From Mycoemilia scoparia (Eukaryota > Kickxellomycota > Kickxellomycetes > Kickxellales > Kickxellaceae), in contig JANBPU010000039.1 of assembly GCA_027575805.1 (NCBI GenBank), forward strand, positions 1 to 64,000: a stretch of 64,000 nt of DNA. The letters run 5' to 3'. A program made the translations under genes and the position numbers. The notes below the pieces were generated by a model. It worked only from the letters and a program-made list of their open reading frames with translations. It was not told the DNA's origin and did no database searches. Below are positions 44,797 through 55,583 of the stretch, piece by piece. How positions within the stretch are numbered: the first letter of the stretch is position 1; each line of letters opens with the position of its first letter.

Positions 44797-45231
44797 ATCT
44801 TGGTCATCCATGACTCCCATTAATGTATCTCCTTCTGCACCCTCTTTCTTTGCACAATATAGGCATTGTCCACCAGAATCTACCTCAGGTTGCTTCAGCG
44901 TAATAGGTTGGCCATGGCCACTTTGGTCCCTGTTTAGCAAAACATTGTAGTGGGCTACCCCGATTCTTGGAAGAGCCATGCATGCTCAATCCAGTGGCAA
45001 TGTTGCCCAAGAATATACATTGAGAATCGGCTAAAAGCCAGCCTTTTCATGCTTCTCACATATTATGCTGTCGAGCTATAATCCAGGCAGTGCTTAAAGT
45101 TCAAAACATGGCTGTATTCTCATAAATAAACGGATGACAAAGCAAAACAACTACTAAATAACAAGAAAAAACAAAAGCGTATACCTTTAACATATGAGAA
45201 GGGATTAATCACGGTATTATGAAACAATGCA

Positions 45232-46269
45232 CTATATCCAGTTGGTCTGGCAGTCTCCAGACGGGCAGTGGTCTATGTAATAGTTCTTCTTGGCTGTGCT
45301 TTGCTTAATATCGAACTCGTCTATGATTTGGAGCAATCCTGCTTCCGTAAATTCAACTTTATTGCCACGACTGAGGCCCTTTCCAATAGCAATTCCAAGC
45401 AAGTAGCTGATGCGAACAGAGTAATGAGCCAGGTCGTAGTAGTAATAGCTTTCTGGGTTTTTACATACGGGGATGCTTGGCGAAGTGACACCAAAGTTTT
45501 CGGTGCAGCTGCCTGTCGTGTTTGTGATGCCCAGCTTCTCGGTGATTGGTTTTGACTTGCTGATTCTAACAAACTTATCCATGTCGATGAGGGAAATGCG
45601 ATCGGCATAGCGCTTTTTGGTCTCGTCAAGACGTGAAATCAAGGTCTTGTTATATATGCTGACGAACTGCCCAATTATGTCCTGGGCGTCAAACATACGG
45701 CCAAGGGGAACTTCGGTGTTTGGGGCATTCCATACCAATACATTTTGGACCCCGCTGTCCAGGAGCCGCACGGCGCTATCCACGACAGAGTTGGCCACTG
45801 CAGTAACGTTTTTATTAGGATCGAAGTTGGAATCAGTAAAGTTACCAAGGTAGTGATAAAGATCGGAAGCTTGGTAGGAAATGATGCCAACAAATTTGTC
45901 CAAAAAGCCCCTGTACACTTTGTTATCAACAAAAGACTTGGTTTGGATTTTCAAACTCGGCTGACTGTCGTTGTTGCGGGTTATGTAATTATCAACCACT
46001 GCACCACCAACAGAGTAGTTTATAAGGCTCCGGCCGAGGTACTCTGAGGCGTAATCAGACCACACAGGCCCATCTGTAAACCTGCCATTCCAGTATCCTA
46101 TGGTGTCACTGTCCTTGAGGTTTCTTAGACAGCCAGTATCAGAAATGCTGTCTCCGAACACGGCAAGGTAGCCATTTTTCTGGCTGCCTTGGCTAGTAGG
46201 TGCTGAGCTAATCAGGGAAGAGGAGGAGACAAGCAAGAATGCCGAGATGATGGCTGTCGCAAACTTCAT
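45232..46269 (-). CDS. Secreted GDSL-family esterase/lipase (2)
   Basis: 345 residues, single exon. Signal peptide MKFATAIISAFLLVSSSSLI, cleavage near SSAPTS. GDSL blocks: LAVFGDSISDTGC (nucleophile Ser about 41), YWNGRFTDGPVWSDY, INYSVGGAVVDNYI, and YYDLAHYSVRISYLLGIAIG with the C-terminal Asp-His pair (about 288). It shares with gene 1 the WNGRFT-GP-W-DY block, the Tyr/Phe-Asp-x-Ala-His block and the end pattern (EAGLLxxIDEFxIxxSTxKxxYxxxxP...W), so the two are diverged tandem duplicates. The last Asp of block III is less clear than in gene 1. Probably a secreted ester hydrolase. Confidence 0.82.
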   Translation of the reverse strand: MKFATAIISAFLLVSSSSLISSAPTSQGSQKNGYLAVFGDSISDTGCLRNLKDSDTIGYWNGRFTDGPVWSDYASEYLGRSLINYSVGGAVVDNYITRNNDSQPSLKIQTKSFVDNKVYRGFLDKFVGIISYQASDLYHYLGNFTDSNFDPNKNVTAVANSVVDSAVRLLDSGVQNVLVWNAPNTEVPLGRMFDAQDIIGQFVSIYNKTLISRLDETKKRYADRISLIDMDKFVRISKSKPITEKLGITNTTGSCTENFGVTSPSIPVCKNPESYYYYDLAHYSVRISYLLGIAIGKGLSRGNKVEFTEAGLLQIIDEFDIKQSTAKKNYYIDHCPSGDCQTNWI

Positions 46270-47128
46270 TGGTATATGTATATATGTCTATTTTGAAAGA
46301 GTCGGAGGGAGAATAATTTAAAAAAGATTCTAATGAAAATGCTTTCTCGCATTTGGTACAAGTAGCCTTGGACTTTATATATACGTCTTGCTGCACCACT
46401 ACTACAAGATCCCTAAAACATAAATATACCCACCATGCCATTTTGCAGGGTGAGAGCCACTTTCCAAAATTGCCAAGCTATACCATGGCATCTTCCCACA
46501 AATGTTCTTCACAATCCCTCTATATTCTATATCAGCAAGAGAATGCCCCTTGTTGTGGTTTTATTTGTAAAATTCGAGAGCTGCAAAGAATATTCCCGTT
46601 TATGGAATTGTTGCTTTACATTATTGACCAGACCTAAAAAGCGACTCTTGTTTATGTTCGAAGCTCGATACAATTTTTGCAGTACATTAAGCCGCAGCAG
46701 CAATGTGGTAAAATAACTAAAGATAGGTCCCAATCCTGCATCCGACTTGCTTAACTTCTAAATGGAATATGATACCACACCATGATCATGATATATTTAA
46801 TTTCAGTCCCGAATGGAAAACCTTACAAAAGCAAAAAAATCTGCACGACATCACAAGGGATCTTTGTTGGGTACAAGTAGCCTTGGAAAGAAATAAAGAA
46901 TGTATGTATTTATGTGGGCTGGATATTATTTAAAAAACGTATGGCAGAGTCTCTTCTAAAAGCGAACCAGAATAGTTTCTCTAATATCAGCCTAGAATGC
47001 ATGACTTATAGGTTAAATTTGCAGGAATGTACGAGAATGCATTTGGTGTACTTTTGATAGAGGATCTGCCATATGATGTATCAGATTTCGAATCTTTTCG
47101 CGTGAATACACAGACCCTACATAGAGAC
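46270..47128. other. Spacer with family C element
   Basis: 860 bp including the promoter of esterase 2 (46,270-46,500), unique AT-rich text and the family C copy at 46,941-47,072, which ends 57 bp from the ProRS stop codon. Confidence 0.55.
46941..47072. mobile_element. MITE-like element, family C, copy 6
   Basis: 132 bp: ATGGCAGAGTCTCTTCTAAA-AGCG left, ACTTTTGATAGAGGATCTGC-CAT right. The interior TTGCAGGAATGTACGAGAATGC matches copy 5. The left repeat retains the best version of the family consensus (ATGGCAGAGTCTC). Confidence 0.75.
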
Positions 47129-49445
47129 CTAGAAGAGTTTTCTAATGATTTCCGAGATGTCTTGAATTTTGACAATCGATGACATATGCTGGGCCGTGGA
47201 AAGATCCTTGGGGGTGTCTTTGGCTTGTGTTTCGTGTTGTCCTTCTCCTTGAGGCAAAAATATTTTTAGCTCGGCCAGCTGGCCATTGCTGGAAAAGAAG
47301 TCCTTCCCCAATATAATCACAACCGGGAAGCCAAGAAGCTCAGTGTCGTTGAGGCGGTACCCCACTGAGAGATGATTTCTGTCATCAATGGCTATTTCTC
47401 CCTTAAACGGTCTCTCCCCGTTTATTTCAATGCCTGCCAGAGAATCAGCAATTTGGAAAGTTCCCATGTCGAGCATTGTCTTTATTCTCTCATGGTCCTT
47501 GATGGCGCGACCTGAAGACTCTATAGGCACAATACAAGCCCGGAATGGGGCTATAGACAATGGCCATCGTAGACCAAAGCTTCCCTTTTGGTGGTCTGCA
47601 ATGGCTTGGAGCACCCTACTCACCCCAATGCCATAACAGCCCATTTCTAAATGCACAGGTTGGGGAGCATTTTTGCTCCCATCCGACACAGCCATTGCTT
47701 TGGCGTCTAAGACTGAAGAGTATTTTTTTCCCAGATAGAATATGTGACCGACTTCTATTGCCCGCGAGCTATCCAATGGCTGATCTGGACCACATTTTGG
47801 ACACCCATCACCAGCAACTACAGTGATCCAGTCTCCAACAATGTGCTGAAGGACGGTGTTTTTGTTTTCAGCCACAATGATATTCTCCAAAGTCTCTAGA
47901 TTGTGGGCTGGAATATTTGTAGATTCGTCAATAAACAGGGAAACAGATAGTGGGGATGAAAAGCTGTCTTTTGTGTTTCTTTCAATTAGAGACAATAGCT
48001 TGTCTTTGGTTGTGACTTGGATAAGCTGCCCAGGGACCAAGGTCCCGCTTGCAGGGTGTTTTTTGTATTTTGTCGGATTTGGTACCCGGCCACCAGGCAA
48101 AATAAACATATGAAAGGACATATTTTCGTCCGCATCCTTATCTGCCTTAGATATGTATATGGTGTATTTTGGCTCTGAGGTGCATGAGAAGAGTTCATCC
48201 ATTGAAGACGCGGGTTTATTGTGAGATGTCGGGTTGTTGTCAAGTGTTTTTGGCTTGGAAGATGTTTGAGCCCTTTCTTCATTCGCAGTATATCCACACT
48301 TGGAACACAAGAGCAGTGTATCCTCGCCATCTATATTACAATTTTATAATCCATGTATAGTCTGTTGTGTACAAATGCATACTTCAACAATTTAGAATTT
48401 AGTTGCGTCATGTGAATTATTCTCTTGCCTTGATTTAGGAAATGGAATTCGTGAGAAAGCGAACCACCTATATTTCCCGAATCGGCTTCAGCCTGATGAA
48501 GTAGTAATTTTAGTAGAATCTATGTACATAAAGAACAAAGGCCAGATTCATTTTTCCATATGGCTTACCATTGCATAAGGAACAGATAGCCTGTTAAAGA
48601 TATTGATGTAGGCTTGCTTCAAATCTTCATACGCAGCCAATGCATTAGCTTTATTTATATCAAAAGAGTACATATCCTTCATGAGGAATTCTCTGCCACG
48701 AAGAAGTCCAGATCTTGGTCGCAACTCATCCCTGAATTTGTTTGAAATTTGGTATAGGCGAAGAGGAAGTTGACGATATGAGTGCACCTCTTGACTGATG
48801 ATCGATGTGATCTCTTCCTCATGTGTGGGGGCAAGCAGCATTGTACTGCCTTTTCTGTCTTTTAGACTAAACAGCTATAAAAACAGTAATGTTATTAGAT
48901 GTGTTGCATTTACGAATTCAGGCGATCAGGCAGTAGGGTATATCATTTCTAACCTCATTCTCAGCCTTATTCCATCTTCCAGTTTTTTCCCAGTTCTCAG
49001 TCGGAAGCATATTTGGAAGTGTTATTTTTTGTCCACCTATAAGCCACAAAGCAGTAGGTTAGGTGTTTTATGTTATTATAGGATCGACATATCCATTAAA
49101 TATGGATCATGTTCTCATCTACTTACCGACATTTGCCATTTCTTCATCAATTATTTTGACAATCTTTTCGATAACCCTTTGAGCAAAGGGGAGTAGTGTA
49201 AATACACCTGACGATGACTGCAAGTAATAACAATTTTATAGTTCATAAACAGCCCATTATGAATACACCTTATACCTTTAGGCTAATTCGTATTTAAATA
49301 TGCTTACTTGGCGTATGTATCCAGCCCTGATTAGAAGATCGGCTGGTGCCCTTGTTTCCTTCTCGGTGCTTTGTGAGCCAAATTCATATTTGATTTGGAC
49401 CTTTTGCTTTTGTTTAGGTTCAACTTTCCTTGTTGGAAGCAGCAT
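47129..49445 (-). CDS. Prolyl-tRNA synthetase, mitochondrial (bacterial type)
   Basis: Charges mitochondrial tRNA-Pro; AIM10/PARS2-like class II synthetase. Six exons on the minus strand: 49445-49308, 49217-49127, 49036-48954, 48874-48569, 48492-48429 and 48330-47129; 627 residues. Motif 1 TLLPFAQRVIEKIVKIIDEE; motif 2 NKFRDELRPRSGLLRGREFL then MKDMYSF; proline-binding TMLLAPTHEEE; motif 3 HLEMGCYGIGVSRVLQAIAD; C-terminal anticodon-binding domain from about 500 (FRACIVPIE). The intron between exons 5 and 6 (48428-48331) has a GC donor (CAAG|GCAAGA) and a TAG acceptor; no GT donor gives a matching frame, while the GC site yields SHEFHFLNQDGEDTLLLCSK, family-like across the joint. The N-terminal 20 residues are basic, a likely mitochondrial presequence. 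Confidence 0.88.
48331..48428 (-). other. GC-AG intron in the ProRS gene
   Basis: 98-nt intron with donor CAAG|GCAAGA instead of GT, acceptor AATATAG. Reading through gives a stop in all plausible frames, and the GT sites in the same interval (GTATGC, GTACAC) do not restore the frame into the CSKCGY zinc-like segment. The strong AG|GCAAG match is characteristic of true GC-AG introns. Confidence 0.7.
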
Positions 49446-50224
49446 CTTTGAAAGATAGTGACTGGACGGTATAGACTAAATTTATATATACATGGTTTCA
49501 AGACACATCTACACAATGAGCTTTATGCTATTTGCCTCACACATTCAAAATTGATCTGTGGTTACCTTGTATGTCGCAAGATACCTCCTATTCACTTGGG
49601 TGCTTGGTAATTTTGTTCTTGGGAAACATCTTGGTCCGAACATCATGGTTCTTTGTGCACAGCAATAAGGTAATTGACTTTTAGATGTCAAGTACATACT
49701 TTATCTTTCACTTTAAAGTGATCGACATGAATGATGATATGGTTTGGAGTTATGGGTATTGGTCTCTCTAACAGGAAATTTGCCTATCAATTAACCACCG
49801 ATGTTAGAATACGGGCGATTATTTTTGAAGGGTGCAAGTTTACTAGTAAACCTGGACATCCATTTGGCTGTGATTGTCCCTATAATTATTGGTTCCCAAA
49901 ATCCACCCTTCAAAAATTATGATCCAATAGTGAAATTTCACCGCCTTTTTATTTTATAATTGGTTTTACAATTACCAATTTCATTTTATTTTTGAATAAA
50001 ATCGTTTTTGGGCTTTTAAAGCATGAAATGGTGATTCTCAAGGGCCAATTCGCAAATGAAAACACCAATCATTGTCTGTTTATTGTTTACATCAAAAAAT
50101 TATAAAAAATACAGTTTCATTTTAGAAAAGAGAGGATGATTTATAGAACAAGCATTTATAAATAGGCTGAAAAAATATCTGGATTAGAGTTACAACATTA
50201 TCAGGTAATTAGCTGGGAATTAAG
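49446..50224. other. Spacer with a family A element
   Basis: 780 bp. ProRS promoter side, then family A copy 4 (49,810-49,928), then AT-rich text to the arrestin 3' end. No gene. Confidence 0.6.
49810..49928. mobile_element. MITE-like element, family A, copy 4
   Basis: About 119 bp: TACGGGCGATTATTTTTGAA-GGGTG left, CACCCTTCAAAAATTATGAT-CCAAT right. The interior GTTTACTAGTAAACCTGGAC-ATCCATTTGGCTGTGATT is nearly identical to the copy at 1,737-1,857, 48 kb away, which shows the family is dispersed and that these two copies are recent relatives. Confidence 0.75.
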
Positions 50225-52673
50225 TTAGAATGTCGAGAGAATTTGGTTGCTATTAGATGACTTTGTGCTTGGTTCTGAATGAGCAAGGAGAGTGGCTGGA
50301 TTTGCTTTCAGCTTTCCATGTTGAGCTGTGGGGTCAGAGAATGATGTTGTTGTTCGTGATGATGAAGGTGGTGCCTGATTAATTTGGAGAATTGAACTTC
50401 CAGAGCTACTAACATTCTGGTAAGATGATCTGTTTGAAGTCGTGCCTGATGAGTTAGGTGAAGAAAGATGCCCTGGTTGAATGCTTGGTTGTTTGCCTAA
50501 GCTCCTTTCTGTTGCCTCATTTGGCACACCCTTGTGGCCATTATCTGCATGGCTGTGGTGATGTGGGTGGAAGAGTCTCGTCAAAGCACTTTGTATAAAG
50601 CTGTGTCTGGGGTTGTAGGAAGGCGACTGGTTGGGACTGGCTCTAGTGTGTGCACTGTCGTTAGTAGAAACAGTATTTCTGCGAGATTCCTTTTGTTGGA
50701 GATGATGTAGCTGCAGTGATTTGGATATCTTGTGGAAAGATATGTAGGAGTTACGGTTGCTCTTATTCCTACTACTCTTGACATTACTTCCGCCTCCGTT
50801 TCTACTTGGGAGCAGAGATAAGGAATTTGCAGTGCTAGCACTGGTTGCTGGGCGAGCTTGTGGCACAAATAAAGGCGGATGGCTTGCCCCTTGAGGATCC
50901 TGGGGTGATACTTGTGGCGGTGCTGCTTGCTCTGCAATTGGAGGCAGGGTTAGGTCTGAGACACTCAGGCGACGATTCATTTGGGTGCCCTCTGGGTCAA
51001 GAACCAGCCCATGGTTAAGGGGATGAGCCGTGTACCCAACTTCTTGTGGTGTGGTAGGTGCTGTGCGAGAAGCTGCTTGATAGACCCTGGGCGCAAACTG
51101 GAAGTAAGACGGAGGAATGCTGTTGAGTTGTATAGGTGAGCCATTGGCCCCTATTTGTTGAAGGGCCGGGCTTCCCTGTCCACTGATACCCTCCAGGCGT
51201 GGAGAATGCATTGGGGTATTTTCAGCAGATGCGGGGACTGTAGTCTCGCGGAACCATGAGTGTGGGTGCATAGACTCGTTGGCACGGGCAACAATGTCAT
51301 CCTGCTCGATCACAGTCTGGTAGGATGGGGGAGGTGCCTGTGGTCCATCCGAAGATGCTATCAAAGGAAGATCACTTCCAGATATGGCGGTCTCGTAGCG
51401 AGGCAGAATGGTAGAGTCGTCACGCGCAGGGACAGGCGATATGGAGACTGGAACTGCAATGTAAATGCTGTGAGTAGTACCATGCACGTCCTTAATGCGA
51501 ATAAGGAACTTTAGGCGATGACGCACCTCCACCAAATCAGTCATCATATCGTACTGGACTCCAGTATAGCAATTTGGAATATTCAATGTTGCATAAACTG
51601 ACTTGCGATCAAACAGCTCTGTCCCTGGTTCTGGTGCGTTGCTGCTACTGCCAGGCCCAGACTGGAATGTGTACAATGCACGCTCGTTGCGGGCAACAAC
51701 TTTTCCGACCTTCTTAGACTCTATACTTCCTGAAGTATAATACCGAATGTACTCCTTAAGTAATACTCCGACAAGCATGAGGCGGATTCCCTTTGCTCTG
51801 GGCTGGAATTCAAAGTGGCCTTCGAGCATCTCGCCGTCTCTATATGATCGAGTAGGGACGCATACCCGATAGTCGAGCTGGTCCTCCCAAGCGCCTGTGG
51901 CTTCTATGGACTCCATGAGTGACAGTGCCCATGGTGCGCCAGGGTCGGGTCCGCGCTTGATAGGGATACTGACAATCTCAACAAGATTCATATGTAAGGC
52001 AGGGCGCTCAAGAACAGCCTTGAGCTTGTATGCTATGCGTCCAAAATCTGTAATCAGGGTCTCCGGAAGATTTCCAGGCACAACAAGCTCAAAGGGGAAC
52101 TCGTGCTTTCCAGCGCTCCACTTTTCCCCCGGTCGCTGAGAATCACTAAAGTTCCAGTGGTGATCAATGAGCACACGGTGCTCTTCGTATATGGCAGCCT
52201 GGGAAGGGGAAGCTAGAAAAACAGCCAATTCGGGCAAAGTATTGCAATGTCAGTATATTGTTACACAAAACGTGACCAAAAGAGTGTTAAACTGGGTGTC
52301 TGTCAGGGTAGATTAAAAGATAGCAGCAGCAGCAGCAGAGCTGATGCGCAATGTGTAAAAACTGGCTGGAAGGGGGCCTTGCCATCTATGGTCTCTTATT
52401 GGTAGCTATGGATTGCAGTGCCTGAGATGACAAAACAGCACTGCTAAGGCCATGAAAGGGCTAGAAGCGAAATATACTAGCATACATACCTTGACTCCAG
52501 CAAATGTCCTCCTTTCCTTTGAACTTGAGGGTCAGGGCCTTGACGCGAGTTGGCTCGCTCAAATGCACAATCAGCTTCCCGGTCAACAGGAAGCTGGGTG
52601 CATTTTCTGGTGTTCCATGAAACAAAATTTGTGGCTCGCTGGGCTTTATCTCGAGGTGTGAGTGTTGGCGCAT
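50225..52673 (-). CDS. Alpha-arrestin (ART-type ubiquitin-ligase adaptor)
   Basis: 723 residues, two exons: 52673-52490 and 52212-50225. It recruits an Rsp5-type HECT ligase to plasma-membrane transporters or receptors for endocytosis. Arrestin N-domain at about 10-190 (LTGKLIVHLSEPTRVKALTL and the FPFELVVPGNLPETLI strand) and arrestin C-domain at about 205-330 (YRVCVPTRSYRDGEMLEGHF; RHRLKFLIRIKDVHGTTHSI). Two PPxY motifs follow: PPPSYQTVIE at about 353 and IPPSYFQFAP at about 426. The C-terminal 250 residues are Ser/Asn/Pro-rich, a phosphorylation-type tail. It resembles yeast Rod1/Rog3/Aly-type proteins; the exact subgroup is undecided. The intron contains a (CAG)n run at 52,323-52,337. Confidence 0.88.
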
Positions 52674-53861
52674 CTCTTGGGACAGTGTGTATATGAAGGG
52701 GGCGAGAGCTAGGGCGCGGCTGGAGGGTAAATGGCTCTTTTCTGGTACAATATATATATACCTAATGTATGAGATTCCTTGTTAGTGTGGCTTTATTTTT
52801 CTAGTAAAATGACAAAATGTGACGACAACAAGAAAACAAGAGAATAAAGCCGGGTCAGGTTATAAACGTTTTTAGAAGTGGGCCTGTCCAGGCCTTAAAA
52901 CAATCATGCAAAGAAAGGGAGGCGCCGAGCCATCGCAGCCCAATCGGCAGCTGTGTTTATGTCTGCCAGACTCCTTATTGGGGAATAGGCGTTGCCCAGA
53001 CGCAACACGATGCCTGGCATCTGGGGCAGCTGTTGGCTTCCCAAATATGATCCACTTGGAAGATCTACACACGAGTCTGCGAGTAAGCAGTGGTGGGCGT
53101 CATCCCAGAACTTGGCATGGTGATGTGCTATGATGGAAAAATAGGTGCAAGTATCGACCAGTGCACACTACCACGCCGGCGCTTACATTGAATAAAGGCG
53201 CGCGGGGTATGCAGCGGCCCTTGTGTGCTTGAGTGGATAAATAGCCCAGGCAGCGATCTAGCGAGCAAAAAACGCCTCATTATCAAGTAAGGCCCTTTCA
53301 CCGAATGGTATCTTGCAAAAAAAGAAGGATTTTGCTCGGCTATTGCGAATTTCCCCAACCAGCAACTCCCTGCTGGGCTTGGTACCAACGCCGATGCAGT
53401 CTGCTGCCAAAGCCAAATCAGAATATCTTTGCCTAATATTGCGTGCATTTTTAGAACAACGGGGTATTTAATGATGTGGAGTAGAGGTTGTACAAATCTT
53501 TGGGACCGCCTATTTACCATCCCCAGAATAGCTTATCTGACTAGCGTGAGCTCCTCAAAATATATTTTGCCGCTATTAACGAGCTATGAAAAGTCAATAA
53601 TGGGGTCTGCGATGTGCTAAAGATTCATTCCTTTGGTCTTCTGCACAGAAATGACAGTTACTCAGAAAATAAGTGATTCAGTAGCGATTGTAGCTCATCC
53701 CCAATCTTAATGCAGGGCAAGTATTTTGAAGTTAGAGGGTGCTTTCGCAATAAATTTATAATGGTATGACAAAATGGTGTAGGCAATAATAAAAGGATGG
53801 AAGAGATAGTGATAGAGAGATAGTAGCGGAGCATTAAACGCGGTCAGTCAGTCAGTCTATG
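52674..53861. other. Spacer between arrestin and PP4 catalytic subunit genes
   Basis: 1.2 kb. A 130-codon open frame at 53,128-53,520 on the minus strand has no known feature and uses rare-looking codons. No family A-C repeat. It contains the arrestin promoter near 52,674-52,850 and the PP4 3' UTR end. Confidence 0.5.
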
Positions 53862-54948
53862 TTACAAGAAATAGTCTGGGGCGGGCTTCTTTGCCGGCAT
53901 TCCTCGAGGCTCTTGCTGAGCAGCCTTGAATATCTTGTAGGACGGCTTGAGGTTTTCGTCGAGCTCCAGGATGGCGGCGACGTTTCCGCAGCGGTAGCAG
54001 TAGTTGGGGGCAGACCACACCGTCACGCACTGGTTGTCAAACATGAGCTTGTAACCCTCCATGACCAGCTGGTGCGCGCGCGCAATGAGATTCAGCCCAT
54101 TCAGGTGGAGAAAGTTCTGGGTCACCTCGCTACCAAATAGATAGCCAGCACCCCTTGGGCTGATCCCCCACTTTTCAATCTCCTCGGGATCAGACCACAG
54201 AAGATCGCACATCGCGCCCTCATGGGGTACCTCCTGCTTTCGGTCAATAGTGCGAATCTGATCAACAGAGGTTATTGCTGGAGATAATCCACCATGAACG
54301 CAGAATACACGGTCATCAATGATCGCAGCCAAGCTGAGATAATCAAAAACCTCGCAGCAGTACCTCCACACATTCGATGAGCCATATTTCCTCATGCACT
54401 CATCATAAAAGCCGTACACCTGCGTGATTTGCCGGCTTTCGTGATTCCCACGTATAAGCGTTATCCGGTCTGGGTACCGCACCTTGAGGGCAAGTAGGAG
54501 AAGGAAGGTCTCCACGCTGTAAAACCCCCTATCAACAAAGTCGCCTATATGTGCATGCGAGTTGCACAATGTTAAAAACCAGTATAAAGCAGAAAAATTG
54601 CCAAATCAGTCCGATGTGCTTACCCATGAACAAATAACTGGTATCAGGGCAATCGCCTCCAACTGAGAAAAGCTCCATCAAATCATAAAACTGCCCATGA
54701 ATATCTCCGCATATAGTCACCGGGGCATCTACTCGCTGGACGTTGCTCTCCTCGATAAAAATCTCGCGAGCCTTATCGCATAAATCCTTGACCTCTGTCT
54801 CTGCTATTATCTCGCATTTCCGCAGCTGTTCAATCTGTCTAAGTGAATAAAGGATTGTGCTGGTTTGAGATTAGAATTTTTGGGGTCATCAAAAGCAGTT
54901 TACATAGTATCATAGTTTACTCTACCTGTCCAAGTCGCTCTGAACCAT
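53862..54948 (-). CDS. Serine/threonine protein phosphatase 4 catalytic subunit
   Basis: 306 residues, three exons: 54948-54926 (only eight codons), 54838-54624 and 54544-53862. PPP-family catalytic subunit of PP4 (yeast Pph3), which acts with regulatory subunits in DNA-damage recovery and other signalling. The PPP motifs are all there: [10 protein letters not shown] (about 55), [12 protein letters not shown] (spanning intron 2), [16 protein letters not shown], and the C-terminus [14 protein letters not shown] ... PDYFL, whose last three residues carry the methylated Leu of the PP2A group. The choice of PP4 rather than PP2A or PP6/Sit4 rests on [18 protein letters not shown] and [20 protein letters not shown], which match PP4 best, and on the tail. 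Length equals the PP4 norm (307). Confidence 0.92.
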
Positions 54949-55583
54949 GTCAATACCGTGTTCGCCGATGGCGTGTTAATAGCAAAACAGACAGATAATT
55001 TAAAATTGGCGCCAGCACCGAGCCCGGGGACAAACTTCTGATTGTGTGGAAAGTAGCTATATTTTTAACCGCACATGTTATGGGTTTGGAAGCTGTGTCT
55101 GAACACAAGCACAATAAAGCAATTTGATGGCTTTGTTTTAGTTTGGAAACCAGCTTTAGGTTTCATTCTTGACTGTATTGAAAAATAATAACATCAAGCA
55201 AAGCATCAACCCCATTTATTCTATATGGAGTGCCCTTGTTTATCACAGAACTATTTCTATAGCAACGGGAACTACATGTATAACTATTACGTATCTGATA
55301 CTAAATAGGATTACAAATCATAGTAAAAATACCAGAATTATGGGTGAGTCATGTGATCCGGCCCTGTATACCAGGAATCAGCCGATTTGACTACCAAGAC
55401 AGCGTTATTTGAAATAGCACAACGCATCAACACAATGTGGTCCAAATAAATTTCCGCTTGTGTTCCTTTTTACCCTCGTGCTCTCTCCTCGATATATATA
55501 TATATATATTCTACTTTCATTACTAATATTTTACATACCTTTCATTTTGTTGTATTACTTGCTAGCATATTTAGACTTTGGCG
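54949..55583. other. Divergent promoter region, PP4 / HIBCH-like gene
   Basis: 635 bp with a (TA)n run at 55,492-55,510 shortly before the plus-strand gene. AT-rich; nothing else recognised. Confidence 0.5.

Larger units (their letters stand above)
43779..45231. other. Repeat-bearing spacer between the two esterase genes
   Basis: 1.45 kb. It contains the promoter of the first esterase gene, two family C elements (44,095-44,226 and 44,641-44,796) and unique AT-rich sequence. No gene. Confidence 0.6.

Noticed and set aside
53128..53520. 130-codon minus-strand open frame in the arrestin-PP4 spacer
   Set aside because: No similarity recognised; likely chance open frame.
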